Position numbers and translations under genes: made by a program. Shown here in pieces: positions 44,156-52,796 of a stretch of 64,000 nucleotides of DNA (positions within the stretch are counted from its first letter, which is position 1; each line of letters opens with the position of its first letter). The stretch is from NCBI RefSeq assembly GCF_008122265.1, contig NZ_CP043042.1, positions 868,001 to 932,000 on the forward strand, written 5' to 3'. The notes beneath the pieces are model-generated. The model worked only from the letters and a program-made list of their open reading frames with translations. It did no database searches and was not told where the DNA came from. The DNA is from Marinobacter fonticola. GTDB taxonomy: Bacteria > Pseudomonadota > Gammaproteobacteria > Pseudomonadales > Oleiphilaceae.

Positions 44156-44812
44156 TCAACCCCTTAGTGAAATTACTGGCCAGCCTCTTTCCCGGGCCAG
44201 CGCGGCAAGTTTTTCATCCGGGTCGACGGCAACCGGATGTGCGACCTGTTCCAGTAGCGGCACGTCGTTGTGGGAGTCGCTGTAGAACCAGGCGTTGTCT
44301 GCTGACTGTCCCTGTGCCTCCAGCCACGCTTTTAAACGTGTGACTTTGCCTGCCTGGAAACTAGGCGTGCCGGCGACCTGGCCGGTGTAGCGTCCATCGC
44401 GCATCTCCGGCTCGGTGGCGATCAGGTCGTCTACCCCAAGCAGGTCGGCGATAGGCTGTGTCACGAAGCGGTTGGTCGCGGTAACGATCAACAGATAGTC
44501 ACCCTGCCGACGGTGTTTTTCCAGAAGCTCAGCCGCCTTGCTCAACATCAGCGGACGAATACGCTCGTTCACAAAGCGATCGCGTAACGCGTACAGCGTA
44601 TCCGGTTCATGCTTGGCCAATGGCGCCAGGGCGAACGCCAGGTAGCGGAGAATGTCGAGGTCGCCGTTGAGGTAATCCTGGTAGAACCGATCATTTGCCT
44701 CTTCGTATTCGCGAGCGTCGACAACGCCTTCCGCCACCAAAAAATCGCCCCAGGCGTGGTCGCTGTCACCTTGGATGAGGGTGTTGTCGAGGTCGAAGAT
44801 GGCGAGGGTCAC
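44156..44812 (-). CDS. HAD-IB family phosphatase (SerB-like)
   Basis: A 218-residue HAD phosphatase. Motif I is FDLDNTL with the nucleophile Asp7, motif II is IVTATN, and motifs III and IV are GKVTRLK and SDSHNDVPLL. The sequence resembles the small HAD protein next to rppH in Pseudomonas, which I recall being proposed as a histidinol-phosphate phosphatase; this is uncertain. GTG 44812 has AAGGA 6 bases upstream. It is divergent from rppH and followed by the imelysin gene. Confidence 0.88.
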   Translation of the reverse strand: MTLAIFDLDNTLIQGDSDHAWGDFLVAEGVVDAREYEEANDRFYQDYLNGDLDILRYLAFALAPLAKHEPDTLYALRDRFVNERIRPLMLSKAAELLEKHRRQGDYLLIVTATNRFVTQPIADLLGVDDLIATEPEMRDGRYTGQVAGTPSFQAGKVTRLKAWLEAQGQSADNAWFYSDSHNDVPLLEQVAHPVAVDPDEKLAALARERGWPVISLRG

Positions 44813-45060
44813 GGCGAGTCCTTACTGGAAGCGTCAACGAGTGTCATTGTGCGGGTTTCACATCCGCTCTCTGGCGGTGGATTCTAGCATGTCTGACGGG
44901 AGCGGGTCTGGTTTGCCCGGCGGTACGCTTTCTGTAAGAATGAAGGCAACTTAGGCAAAGTGCGGATGCCGCGTCAGGCGCTTTATTCCGATAGGAATGA
45001 GGTTGCGAAGTATAACCGGAACGGCTTTCCGCTGCTGACAAATTTGAACAGGATATTACG

Positions 45061-45582
45061 GTGATCGACTCCGACGGTTTCAGACCCAACGTCGGAATCA
45101 TTCTGGCCAATCATCGAGGTGAGGTACTCTGGGCAAGACGAATCGGACAGGACGCATGGCAGTTTCCTCAAGGCGGCATCAATGGTGATGAGTCGCCGGA
45201 GGAAGCGCTCTATCGCGAGCTGGGCGAAGAAGTTGGCCTGGGACAGCAGGATGTGGAAATCATCAGCTGTACCCGAGGCTGGCTGAGGTACCGTCTGCCC
45301 CGTCGAATGGTGCGACACCATTCGCATCCGGTGTGTATCGGGCAAAAACAGAAATGGTTCCTGCTGAGGCTTTTGTCCCCCGACGCTAGTGTATGCGTCG
45401 ACGGGACGGATTCACCCGAGTTCGACGGCTGGCAATGGGTCAGCTACTGGTATCCGCTCGGACAGGTCGTATCGTTCAAGCGAGAGGTGTATCGACGCGC
45501 ACTGCGTGAGCTGGCGCCGAGATTGTTCCACAACATGGAGCAGTGGCAGGGATCGCCGCAGTTCCCGGACAGGATGGATTAA
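45061..45582 (+). CDS. rppH: RNA pyrophosphohydrolase
   Basis: Removes pyrophosphate from 5' triphosphate ends of mRNA, starting decay by RNase E. The 173-residue product has the Nudix box [20 protein letters not shown] with VGL following, plus RPNVGIIL near the start. GTG 45061 has AGGA about 7 bases upstream. It lies 6 bases before ptsP and is probably co-transcribed with it, as in E. coli and Pseudomonas. Divergent from the HAD phosphatase gene. Confidence 0.95.
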   Translation: MIDSDGFRPNVGIILANHRGEVLWARRIGQDAWQFPQGGINGDESPEEALYRELGEEVGLGQQDVEIISCTRGWLRYRLPRRMVRHHSHPVCIGQKQKWFLLRLLSPDASVCVDGTDSPEFDGWQWVSYWYPLGQVVSFKREVYRRALRELAPRLFHNMEQWQGSPQFPDRMD

Positions 45583-45588
45583 CAGCCT

Positions 45589-47877
45589 ATGTTGAGCACG
45601 CTGAGAAGTATTGTTCAGGAAGTTAATGGTGCCCGGGACCTTCAGGAAGCATTGGATATCATCGTCTCCCGTGTCCAGCGTGCCATGAATACCGAAGTAT
45701 GCTCGGTGTACCTGCTGGATCCGGATACCAATCTCTATATTCTCATGGCCACCGAGGGTCTTTATAAAAAGGCAGTCGGCCGGGTCATCATGTCGCCCTC
45801 GGAAGGCCTGATTGGTTTGGTCGGCTCAAGGGAAGAGCCGATCAACCTCGAAGACGCCACGGCTCATCCCCGCTATCGTTATTTTCCGGAAACCGGCGAA
45901 GAACGCTTTCGTTCTTTCCTCGGTGTTCCCATCATTCATCATCGCCGTGTTCTGGGCGTATTGGCGGTGCAGCAACGGGAGAGTTCGCGCTGCTTCGACG
46001 AGGGCGAGGAAGCCTTCCTGGTTACGATTTCCGCCCAGCTGGCCGGCGTGATCGCCCATAGTGAAGCGACGGGTGCCATCAGCGGCCTCTCGCTTACCGG
46101 CGAGCAGGCTCACGATATCTGCTTCAAAGGCGTGGCCGGCGCACCGGGGGTGGCTATCGGCACGGGCGTCGTGGTCTATCCCCCAGCGGACCTGGACGCC
46201 GTTCCGGACAAATCCGTCGAGGACGCGGAGGCCGAAAAGGAGGTCTTTCTGCAAGCGGTGAGCGTGGTACGGGAAGACATCCAGCTTGTGGCCGAGCGTC
46301 TGGCGCCACAGTTGCGTCCTGAAGAGCAGGCCCTGTTCGAAGTCTACTTGCGCATGCTGGACGACAACGCGCTCCCCGGCGAAGTTATGACCCGCATCGC
46401 GGATGGCCAGTGGGCGCAGGGCGCGCTCAAGCAGGTGGTGCAGCAGTACGTTCGCCATTTCGAGATGATGGGCGACCTTTATCTGCGTGAGCGTGCGGTG
46501 GATATTCGCGACCTTGGGCGCCGTCTGCTGGCCCACCTGCAGGAAGGCGACCAGCAACCCGTGGCCTATCCTGAGAAAACCGTGTTGGTCAGCGATGAAC
46601 TGACTCCGGCGATGTTGGGCGAGGTGCCCCGCGGTCAGTTGGTCGGTCTGGTTTCCGTGCGTGGTTCAAGCAATTCCCATGTGGCCATTCTGGCTCGCGC
46701 CATGGGTGTGCCAACCGTCATGGGCATGATCGACATGCCGGTGAATCAACTGAATGCCCGAGATCTGATCGTCGACGGTTTCGAAGGCCAGATTTATGCC
46801 TCGCCGTCTGCGGACTTGCTCTCGTTCTACCAGGAAGTCTGCGACGAGGAAGCGGCCCTGTTCCGTGGGCTGGAAGAGCTGCGGGACAAGCCATGCGTGA
46901 CCACGGATGGCAAGCGGGTGTCATTGCTGGTGAACACCGGACTGATGACCGACGTGGTCCGTTCCCTCAGTCATGGCGCCGAAGGTATCGGTCTGTACCG
47001 GACGGAAGTGCCGTTCATGATCAACGAGCGCTTTCCCTCGGAACAGGAGCAGCGGGAATACTACCGGGAACAACTTGAGGCCTTTGCGCCCAACGCTGTC
47101 ACCATGCGCACTCTGGATATCGGTGGCGACAAGGCGTTGAGCTATTTCCCCATCAGCGAAGAAAACCCGTTTCTTGGCTGGCGTGGTATACGGGTAACCC
47201 TAGACCATCCCGAGATTTTTCTGGTGCAGGTGCGCGCCATGCTCAAGGCCAGTGAAGGTCTCGACAACCTGCGCATCATGCTGCCGATGATCAGCAACGT
47301 CTCTGAAGTGGAGGAGTCGCTGCATCTTATTTACCGGGTCTATCACGAGGTCCGTGAAGAGGGCTACCAGATTCAGATGCCCAAGGTGGGCGTGATGATC
47401 GAGATCCCCGCCGCCGTCTACCAAGTGCGGGAGCTGTCGAGTAGGGTGGATTTCCTATCGGTGGGCTCCAATGATCTAACCCAGTATCTGCTGGCCGTAG
47501 ACCGCAATAACCCGCGCGTAGCGTCGCTCTATCATTCGTTCCACCCGGCTGTGCTGCAGGCGTTGCTGAAAATCGCTGACGATGCTCATGAGGTGGGCAC
47601 GTCGGTAAGCATTTGCGGTGAATTGGCTGGCGACCCAGGCGGGGCGGCATTGCTCATGGCTATGGGCTACGATGCGCTGTCGATGAACGCTGCCAGTCTG
47701 CCAAAGGTGAAGTCGGTGATCCGCAGTATCGATTCAGCCTGGGCGCGCACGTTGTTGGAGGATGTACTGGCACTGGATTCGCCCCACGTCATCAAGAGCT
47801 GCGTCGATCTGGCGCTACGCAATGCGGGCTTTGGACGCTACCTGCGCCCGAATCGATCCATCTCCGACACGCAGTAG
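45589..47877 (+). CDS. ptsP: PEP-protein phosphotransferase, nitrogen PTS enzyme I (EI-Ntr)
   Basis: Phosphorylates NPr in the nitrogen phosphotransferase system with PEP as donor. The 762-residue protein starts with a GAF domain (residues about 15-155) and continues with the PTS enzyme I body. The phosphohistidine region is VRGSSNSHVAILARAMGVPT, followed by IGLYRTEVPFM and VSICGELAGDP with the catalytic Cys. Order with rppH is conserved. Length agrees with E. coli PtsP (748). Confidence 0.95.
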   Translation: MLSTLRSIVQEVNGARDLQEALDIIVSRVQRAMNTEVCSVYLLDPDTNLYILMATEGLYKKAVGRVIMSPSEGLIGLVGSREEPINLEDATAHPRYRYFPETGEERFRSFLGVPIIHHRRVLGVLAVQQRESSRCFDEGEEAFLVTISAQLAGVIAHSEATGAISGLSLTGEQAHDICFKGVAGAPGVAIGTGVVVYPPADLDAVPDKSVEDAEAEKEVFLQAVSVVREDIQLVAERLAPQLRPEEQALFEVYLRMLDDNALPGEVMTRIADGQWAQGALKQVVQQYVRHFEMMGDLYLRERAVDIRDLGRRLLAHLQEGDQQPVAYPEKTVLVSDELTPAMLGEVPRGQLVGLVSVRGSSNSHVAILARAMGVPTVMGMIDMPVNQLNARDLIVDGFEGQIYASPSADLLSFYQEVCDEEAALFRGLEELRDKPCVTTDGKRVSLLVNTGLMTDVVRSLSHGAEGIGLYRTEVPFMINERFPSEQEQREYYREQLEAFAPNAVTMRTLDIGGDKALSYFPISEENPFLGWRGIRVTLDHPEIFLVQVRAMLKASEGLDNLRIMLPMISNVSEVEESLHLIYRVYHEVREEGYQIQMPKVGVMIEIPAAVYQVRELSSRVDFLSVGSNDLTQYLLAVDRNNPRVASLYHSFHPAVLQALLKIADDAHEVGTSVSICGELAGDPGGAALLMAMGYDALSMNAASLPKVKSVIRSIDSAWARTLLEDVLALDSPHVIKSCVDLALRNAGFGRYLRPNRSISDTQ

Positions 47878-48000
47878 GGTGTTTATTCTAAAGCGGGTTG
47901 ATATGGTTCTGAGGTAGGTTGGTATGGTTTTTAGGCTGCAAGCACGCAGACTTGGAAAGTCTTTCTCTACCCAGTCTTTCTCTACCCAATAGAGCGACGA

Positions 48001-49236
48001 ATGGCGGCGACCAAAACAGAGCTAAAAGAAAGACCCCGGATCGGCCTGGCCCTTGGCGGCGGCGGGCCCTTGGGGGGCATTTACGAGATTGGCGCGTTAC
48101 GTGCGCTGGATGAGGTGCTCGACGGCATCGATTTTAACGACCTCGATGTTTATGTTGGTGTGAACGCGGGGTCGTTCGTTGCCGCAAATCTCGCAAACCA
48201 GATGACGACGGCACAGTTATGCCGAATCTTCGTCAAAAACGAAGCTGAAGTTCATCCTTTCCATCCCGAAGTTTTCTACCGCCCCGCTTTCAATGAGATC
48301 GGTCGGCGTATGATGGCTGTGCCCGGCTTGCTAGCCAACGCCGTGGGGCGTTTCGTCAGCAATCCCTACGATCAGAGCTTGCTCGAAGCATTGACGATTC
48401 TGGCTCAAGCGGCGCCGGCGGGGCTGTTCGATAACGAAGGTCTGCACGACTATCTAAAGCGCGCATTCAGTATGCTAGGACGCACCAACGATTTTCGGCA
48501 ACTGCGGCGCAGCCTGTATATCGTTGCCGCCGATGTGGAAAGCACCGACGCAGTCTGTTTCGGTGCGCCGGGTTACGACCATGTGCCGATCTCTCGGGCC
48601 GTTCAGGCGAGCACCGCGTCTCCGGGTCTGTACGTTCCGGTGGGGATCGACGGCCGTTATTACGTAGACGGTACGCTACGTAAGGGGTTGCATGCTTCGG
48701 TGGCATTTGAAGACGGGGCCGACCTGGTACTGGCGGTAAACCCGCAGGTGCCGGTCGATGCCAGTGCAGCGGTGCGTGCCGGCTCCATGAAGCCGGGGGC
48801 GCTCACTCACTCAGGTATGCCGACGGTACTGGCCCAGACGTTCCGAACGATGGTTTATTCCCGCATGCAGTCCGGCATTGCTCAGTATGCACGCGACTAT
48901 CCGGACAAGGACATTTTGCTTTTCGAGCCCACGCGAGACGATGCCAAGCTCTACTTTTCCAACGTATTCAGTTTCCAGTCCCGGCGCATGGTGTGTGAGC
49001 ATGCCTATCAGATGACGCGCCGTGACCTATTGGCGCGTGCCGACCATCTTGAGACGACATTGGCACCCTACGGTATCCGGCTACGGCGGGATAGGCTGGA
49101 AGACGACCAGCGCACGATCAGCACCAGTCTGTATGGCGAGATGTTGCCTCTCTATGTGGCGAAGGGGCGCGCTAAACGCGCTCGCGTGCGATCCGGTTTG
49201 GACAACGTAACCGGACTTCTTCAGAAAGCGCTTTAA
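48001..49236 (+). CDS. Patatin-like protein with Asn at the catalytic serine position
   Basis: A 411-residue patatin-fold protein. The oxyanion loop GGGGPLGG is present at residues 19-26, and the nucleophile elbow reads GVNAGS with Asn55 where GxSxG has serine. The second catalytic site reads YVDGTLRKGLH with Asp223. If the substitution is real, the usual lipase mechanism is lost, though a nearby Ser57 exists. The codon is AAC and the surrounding frame is clean. It stands alone downstream of ptsP. A regulator or binding role is possible. Function not determined. Confidence 0.85.
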   Translation: MAATKTELKERPRIGLALGGGGPLGGIYEIGALRALDEVLDGIDFNDLDVYVGVNAGSFVAANLANQMTTAQLCRIFVKNEAEVHPFHPEVFYRPAFNEIGRRMMAVPGLLANAVGRFVSNPYDQSLLEALTILAQAAPAGLFDNEGLHDYLKRAFSMLGRTNDFRQLRRSLYIVAADVESTDAVCFGAPGYDHVPISRAVQASTASPGLYVPVGIDGRYYVDGTLRKGLHASVAFEDGADLVLAVNPQVPVDASAAVRAGSMKPGALTHSGMPTVLAQTFRTMVYSRMQSGIAQYARDYPDKDILLFEPTRDDAKLYFSNVFSFQSRRMVCEHAYQMTRRDLLARADHLETTLAPYGIRLRRDRLEDDQRTISTSLYGEMLPLYVAKGRAKRARVRSGLDNVTGLLQKAL

Positions 49237-49304
49237 CGGCTCCAGGTGCCGCTTATCGCTTTGCTGGATTTTCTGGATAGGGACGCGGGTTAGGGTTTTA
49301 CCTG

Positions 49305-49697
49305 TCAGGGCTTTATTTGATAGGGCTTTGCTGGGGCGTCCCGGCTTCCACCTTCCGCCTCCAGTCTTGCGAGATAATCTCGCCAGTAGTCGTTCTGATT
49401 CCGCCCCAAATCCTGCAGATAGCTCCAGGTAAACAGGCCTGAATCGTGCCCATCGCTGAAACTGAGCTTCAGCGCGTAGTTCCCCACCATATCCGCTCCC
49501 GTCACCAGCACGTCGCGCTTTCCGGTTTGCAGCGTGCCGGGACCGGTGCCGTGGCCGCGTACTTCGGCCGAGGGAGAATAGACCCGGAGCAGCTCGAAGG
49601 GCAATTCAAGTACGTCGCCGTTGGCATAGCTCAGCTGCAGTAGACGGCTTTGACGGCGAATACGGATGTCGCTGGGCAGCGTAGAAGCATCGGTCAT
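49305..49697 (-). CDS. DUF971 family protein
   Basis: A 130-residue protein with the GBBH-like N-terminal fold: IRIRRQSRLLQLSYANGDVLELPFELLR and the later FSDGHDSGLFTWSYL motif. The family is found as a stand-alone protein and as the N-terminus of gamma-butyrobetaine hydroxylase. It sits downstream of hslVU, as I recall in Pseudomonas, but a strong terminator separates them. GAGAG lies about 9 bases before ATG 49697. Function unknown. Confidence 0.87.
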   Translation of the reverse strand: MTDASTLPSDIRIRRQSRLLQLSYANGDVLELPFELLRVYSPSAEVRGHGTGPGTLQTGKRDVLVTGADMVGNYALKLSFSDGHDSGLFTWSYLQDLGRNQNDYWRDYLARLEAEGGSRDAPAKPYQIKP

Positions 49698-49741
49698 AAG
49701 CAAAGACTCTCGTGAAGATGAGCGGACGCTGGTGTGACCAT

Positions 49742-49782
49742 AAAAGCCACGATGGCGCGATTAGGAGGCGCCATCGTGGCTG
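49742..49782 (-). terminator. Rho-independent terminator after hslU
   Basis: GCCACGATGGCGC and GCGCCATCGTGGC form a perfect 13-bp stem with a 9-base loop. On the minus strand TTTT follows directly. It ends the hslVU transcript about 25 bases after the hslU stop. Confidence 0.9.
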
Positions 49783-49806
49783 AGACCTGCAGAGATCGTG
49801 AGCGGG

Positions 49807-51135
49807 CTACAGAATGTAGCGGCTCAGGTCTTCGTCTTCGGCCAGATCGCCAAGTTTTTCGTCGACATAAGCCGCAGTCACCTCGACATCGCCGGTGACG
49901 GAATCGCCAGCGTCGAAGGAAACGCTCTCCAGTAGCCGCTCAAGCACGGTGTGTAACCGACGAGCACCGATGTTTTCGGTGGTTTCGTTCACTTTCCAGG
50001 ACACCTGAGCGATACGCTCGATGGCGTCATCGGTGAAGGTCAGCGTTAGGCCTTCGGTGTTCATCAGCGCTTCGTACTGCTTGACCAGCGAGGCATCCGG
50101 CTCGGTCAGGATGCGCTTGAAGTCTTCCGGCGTCAGCGCCTGAAGTTCCACCCGGATGGGCAGGCGACCCTGCAGTTCCGGTATCAGATCCGATGGCTTG
50201 GATAGGTGGAAGGCACCCGATGCAATGAACAGGATGTGATCGGTGCGAATCATGCCGAATTTTGTGCTAACGGTGCTGCCCTCGATCAGCGGCAGCAGAT
50301 CGCGCTGAACGCCTTCCCGGGAAACATCCGCCGATCCGGTTTCGGAGCGTTTGGCGACCTTATCGATCTCGTCGATAAAGACAATGCCGTTTTGCTCTAC
50401 GGCCTGTATCGCTCTTTGCTTGATGTCTTCCTCGTTGACCAGCTTGGCCGCTTCTTCTTCGCGAAGACTGGCGAAGGCATCCGCGACCTTCATTTTCCGG
50501 GTCTTCTTGCGGTCTTTGGACAGGTTGGAGAACATGCTCTGCAACTGGTTAGTCATTTCCTCCATACCCGGCGGCGCCATGATCTCGACGCCGGCGCCGT
50601 TATTGCTCAGCTCAACCTCGATTTCCTTGTCGTCCAGCTGGCCTTCGCGCAGTTTCTTGCGGAATAGTTGCCGGGTGGAGGAATCTTCAGTGGGGCGGCT
50701 ATCTTCCTGGAAGTTGCGGGCCGGGGGCAGCAGGGCATCGAGGATGCGATCTTCGGCAGCATCGGCGGCGCGATGTTCGTGGCGCTTTATTTCTTTTTCG
50801 CGCAGCATTTTTACGGCCATATCGGCCAGGTCGCGAATGATCGACTCGACATCCCGGCCCACGTAACCGACTTCGGTAAACTTGGTGGCCTCTATCTTGA
50901 GAAAAGGCGCATCCGCCAATTTGGCCAGGCGCCGCGCGATCTCGGTTTTGCCCACACCCGTGGGACCGATCATCAGAATATTTTTGGGGGTTATCTCGTC
51001 CCGTAGGCCGACCTCAAGCTGCATACGGCGCCAGCGGTTACGCAGGGCGACGGCGACGGCTCGCTTGGCTTCTTCCTGACCGACGATATGTTTGTTGAGC
51101 TCATGAACAATTTCGCGGGGGGTCATTCCAGACAT
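49807..51135 (-). CDS. hslU: HslU, ATPase subunit of the HslVU protease
   Basis: AAA+ unfoldase feeding HslV in the cytoplasm. The 442-residue length is that of E. coli HslU (443). It shows [14 protein letters not shown] at the start, Walker [10 protein letters not shown] near residue 57, Walker [10 protein letters not shown] and the C-terminal EDLSRYIL that inserts into HslV. GGAG is 6 bases before ATG 51135; the open frame to 51201 is an extension that overlaps hslV. The gap after the hslV stop is 11 bases. Confidence 0.96.
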   Translation of the reverse strand: MSGMTPREIVHELNKHIVGQEEAKRAVAVALRNRWRRMQLEVGLRDEITPKNILMIGPTGVGKTEIARRLAKLADAPFLKIEATKFTEVGYVGRDVESIIRDLADMAVKMLREKEIKRHEHRAADAAEDRILDALLPPARNFQEDSRPTEDSSTRQLFRKKLREGQLDDKEIEVELSNNGAGVEIMAPPGMEEMTNQLQSMFSNLSKDRKKTRKMKVADAFASLREEEAAKLVNEEDIKQRAIQAVEQNGIVFIDEIDKVAKRSETGSADVSREGVQRDLLPLIEGSTVSTKFGMIRTDHILFIASGAFHLSKPSDLIPELQGRLPIRVELQALTPEDFKRILTEPDASLVKQYEALMNTEGLTLTFTDDAIERIAQVSWKVNETTENIGARRLHTVLERLLESVSFDAGDSVTGDVEVTAAYVDEKLGDLAEDEDLSRYIL

Positions 51136-51146
51136 GGTGGCTCCAA

Positions 51147-51677
51147 TCACTCGTTGGCAGTGAGCACTTCCAGGGTGCGGTTGTGGTTCGTATAGATGCA
51201 AATGTCGGCGGCGATATCCAGGCCCTTCTCGACAATCTCATCCGCTTTCAGATCTGTGTTTTCCAGTAGTGCCCTGGCTGAGGCTTGTGCGAAAGGGCCA
51301 CCGCTGCCGATAGCAATTAGGCTATCCTCGGGTTCGATAACGTCGCCGTTGCCAGTGATGATCAAAGAGGCGGTGTGGTCGGCGACCGCGAGTAAGGCTT
51401 CCAGGCGCCGAAGGGCGCGGTCCGTTCGCCAGTCTTTGGCCAGTTCCACCGCAGCACGCGTCAGATTCCCCTGATGCTTTTCAAGCTGGGCTTCAAACCG
51501 TTCGAACAGGGTAAAGGCATCGGCCGTTCCGCCGGCGAATCCTGCCAGTACCTTGTTGTTGTGAAGGCGGCGTACTTTCCGGGCGTTGCCCTTCATGACG
51601 GTGTTGCCGAGAGAAACCTGGCCGTCGCCGCCCATGGCGACGGTATCGCCGCGGCGGACCGAAAGAATCGTTGTCAT
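51147..51677 (-). CDS. hslV: HslV, peptidase subunit of the HslVU protease
   Basis: Threonine protease; the catalytic Thr2 is exposed after Met removal ([13 protein letters not shown]). The 176 residues equal E. coli HslV, and [14 protein letters not shown] is the typical block. GGAG lies 5 bases before the ATG at 51677. Only about 38 bases separate this start from the repeat element to its right, so its promoter must be within that space, within the element, or further upstream. Confidence 0.97.
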   Translation of the reverse strand: MTTILSVRRGDTVAMGGDGQVSLGNTVMKGNARKVRRLHNNKVLAGFAGGTADAFTLFERFEAQLEKHQGNLTRAAVELAKDWRTDRALRRLEALLAVADHTASLIITGNGDVIEPEDSLIAIGSGGPFAQASARALLENTDLKADEIVEKGLDIAADICIYTNHNRTLEVLTANE

Positions 51678-51715
51678 GCGTGCTCCAATTACGAGGTGAG
51701 CGATTCAAAGAGTTA

Positions 51716-51979
51716 GTGCACTGTTTGGTTAATTCGCTGACTTAATGAGACCCTGAAAATCTGGCTAGCAAGGCGCGGTGATGAAGGTGTGGTGGTTCCA
51801 CATCGAGTCGCCGCAACGCCGCTAGCCAGATTCTCAGGGTCTCCCTTCGGGCGAGCTTCTGAAGGCTTTGGATCTGCGTTGCTGCTCTTTGACATGGAAC
51901 CACCATGCCTGCAGACCAGCGCCTTGCCCAAAGCCTTCAGAAGCCCGCAGTAAGTCAGCGAATTAGCCAAACAGTGCAC
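51716..51979. mobile_element. MITE-like inverted-dimer element with two hairpin units
   Basis: A 264-bp imperfect palindrome. The terminal arms at 51715-51744 and 51951-51980 are 30 bases with one mismatch. Inside are two hairpins: 51747-51843 with 23-bp arms (one mismatch) and 51855-51944 with 17-bp arms. Their loop cores match in inverted orientation (about 38 of 52 by hand count), while the stems differ but stay paired. The outside flanks both read TTA, a possible 3-bp target duplication. The middle is CCCTTCGGG. No transposase is present. It looks like a non-autonomous mobile element or a structured RNA gene. Confidence 0.8.
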
Positions 51980-52074
51980 TTAGATATGGCCATCGAGCGG
52001 CGAATTTCAAGGGCATGCTATTGGTAGTGGGGGTGAAGAAACAGCAATAAAGAAGCGGCGGGGAGGGCATGGCG

Positions 52075-52104
52075 CCCCGGCTGGCGCTGTGCATCCAGCC
52101 GGGG
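52075..52104. other. Perfect hairpin downstream of the ftsN-like gene
   Basis: CCCCGGCTGG pairs with CCAGCCGGGG around a 10-base loop. It lies 10 bases past the stop of the minus-strand ftsN-like gene. No T tract follows on that strand, so it may stabilise the mRNA end or terminate weakly. Confidence 0.4.
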
Positions 52105-52113
52105 GTGGGAGTC

Positions 52114-52758
52114 TTATCCTTCTTTGGTCGCTTTTTTAGGGACTTTGCGAACCAGCGGCTGGATGTTGATGCTGACGAGTTTGTCCAGGGCGCTGTTCAT
52201 CTTGCTACGGGAATCGAACGGACCGACGTTGACGCGATACCAGATTGTGCCGCTATCCAGGGTGATCTTCTCGATATTGGCTCGCAGGCCTTGGAAGGCA
52301 ATTTGTGCGCGCTGACGTTCGGCATCGGTTTGTCCTTTGAACGAGCCGGTCTGGACCAGATAGCGAAATTGCCTCTCCTCCGGAGCTGGGCCGGGGTCGT
52401 ACTCCTCGACCTTGGGCGGCACCACTTCCGATTCAGGGAGCATGTCGTAGAACTGAAAAGATTGTTGCTGTTCTTTTGGTTTTTCCGCTGGCGCGGGTTT
52501 GAGCGGTTTGGAGGGCGCCGGCTTGGTCGTCGCTGTTTGCCGGTTTTCGGACGTCGGCATGGAGTTCAGATAAGCGATAAACCCGATAAACCCGCCGACC
52601 AGCGCCAGTGAAAGAATCCAGCGTAAAGACAGCCCTCCCGACTGGCGCTTAGGCGCTGTCTTGGGACGGGCTGCCGCGCGGGGCTTGGCTTTTGCGTTGG
52701 TTCTGGACGTGGCGGCCTGCCGACGACTGTTAGGCTTTTTGGCGTAATCACGTGACAT
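52114..52758 (-). CDS. ftsN: SPOR-domain protein, FtsN-like
   Basis: A 214-residue bitopic protein. A highly basic cytoplasmic tail (KPNSRRQAATSRTNAKAK...) precedes one membrane segment (WILSLALVGGFIGFIAYL, near residues 46-64), a Pro/Lys-rich periplasmic linker, and a C-terminal SPOR domain (YLVQTGSFKGQTDAERQ...WYRVNVGPFDSR...). SPOR domains bind denuded peptidoglycan at the division site. GAGG is 8 bases before the ATG. Placed between argS and hslV as in Pseudomonas. It is shorter than E. coli FtsN (319). Confidence 0.85.
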   Translation of the reverse strand: MSRDYAKKPNSRRQAATSRTNAKAKPRAAARPKTAPKRQSGGLSLRWILSLALVGGFIGFIAYLNSMPTSENRQTATTKPAPSKPLKPAPAEKPKEQQQSFQFYDMLPESEVVPPKVEEYDPGPAPEERQFRYLVQTGSFKGQTDAERQRAQIAFQGLRANIEKITLDSGTIWYRVNVGPFDSRSKMNSALDKLVSINIQPLVRKVPKKATKEG

Positions 52759-52796
52759 CGAGTGGGGCCTCGCGCGTTAACTGCTCGTGTGTTGCT

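Noticed and set aside
51713..51979. An 88-codon frame covering exactly the inverted-dimer element on the minus strand
   Set aside because: Start and stop both come from the terminal arms, there is no ribosome binding site, and the structure explains the sequence better.
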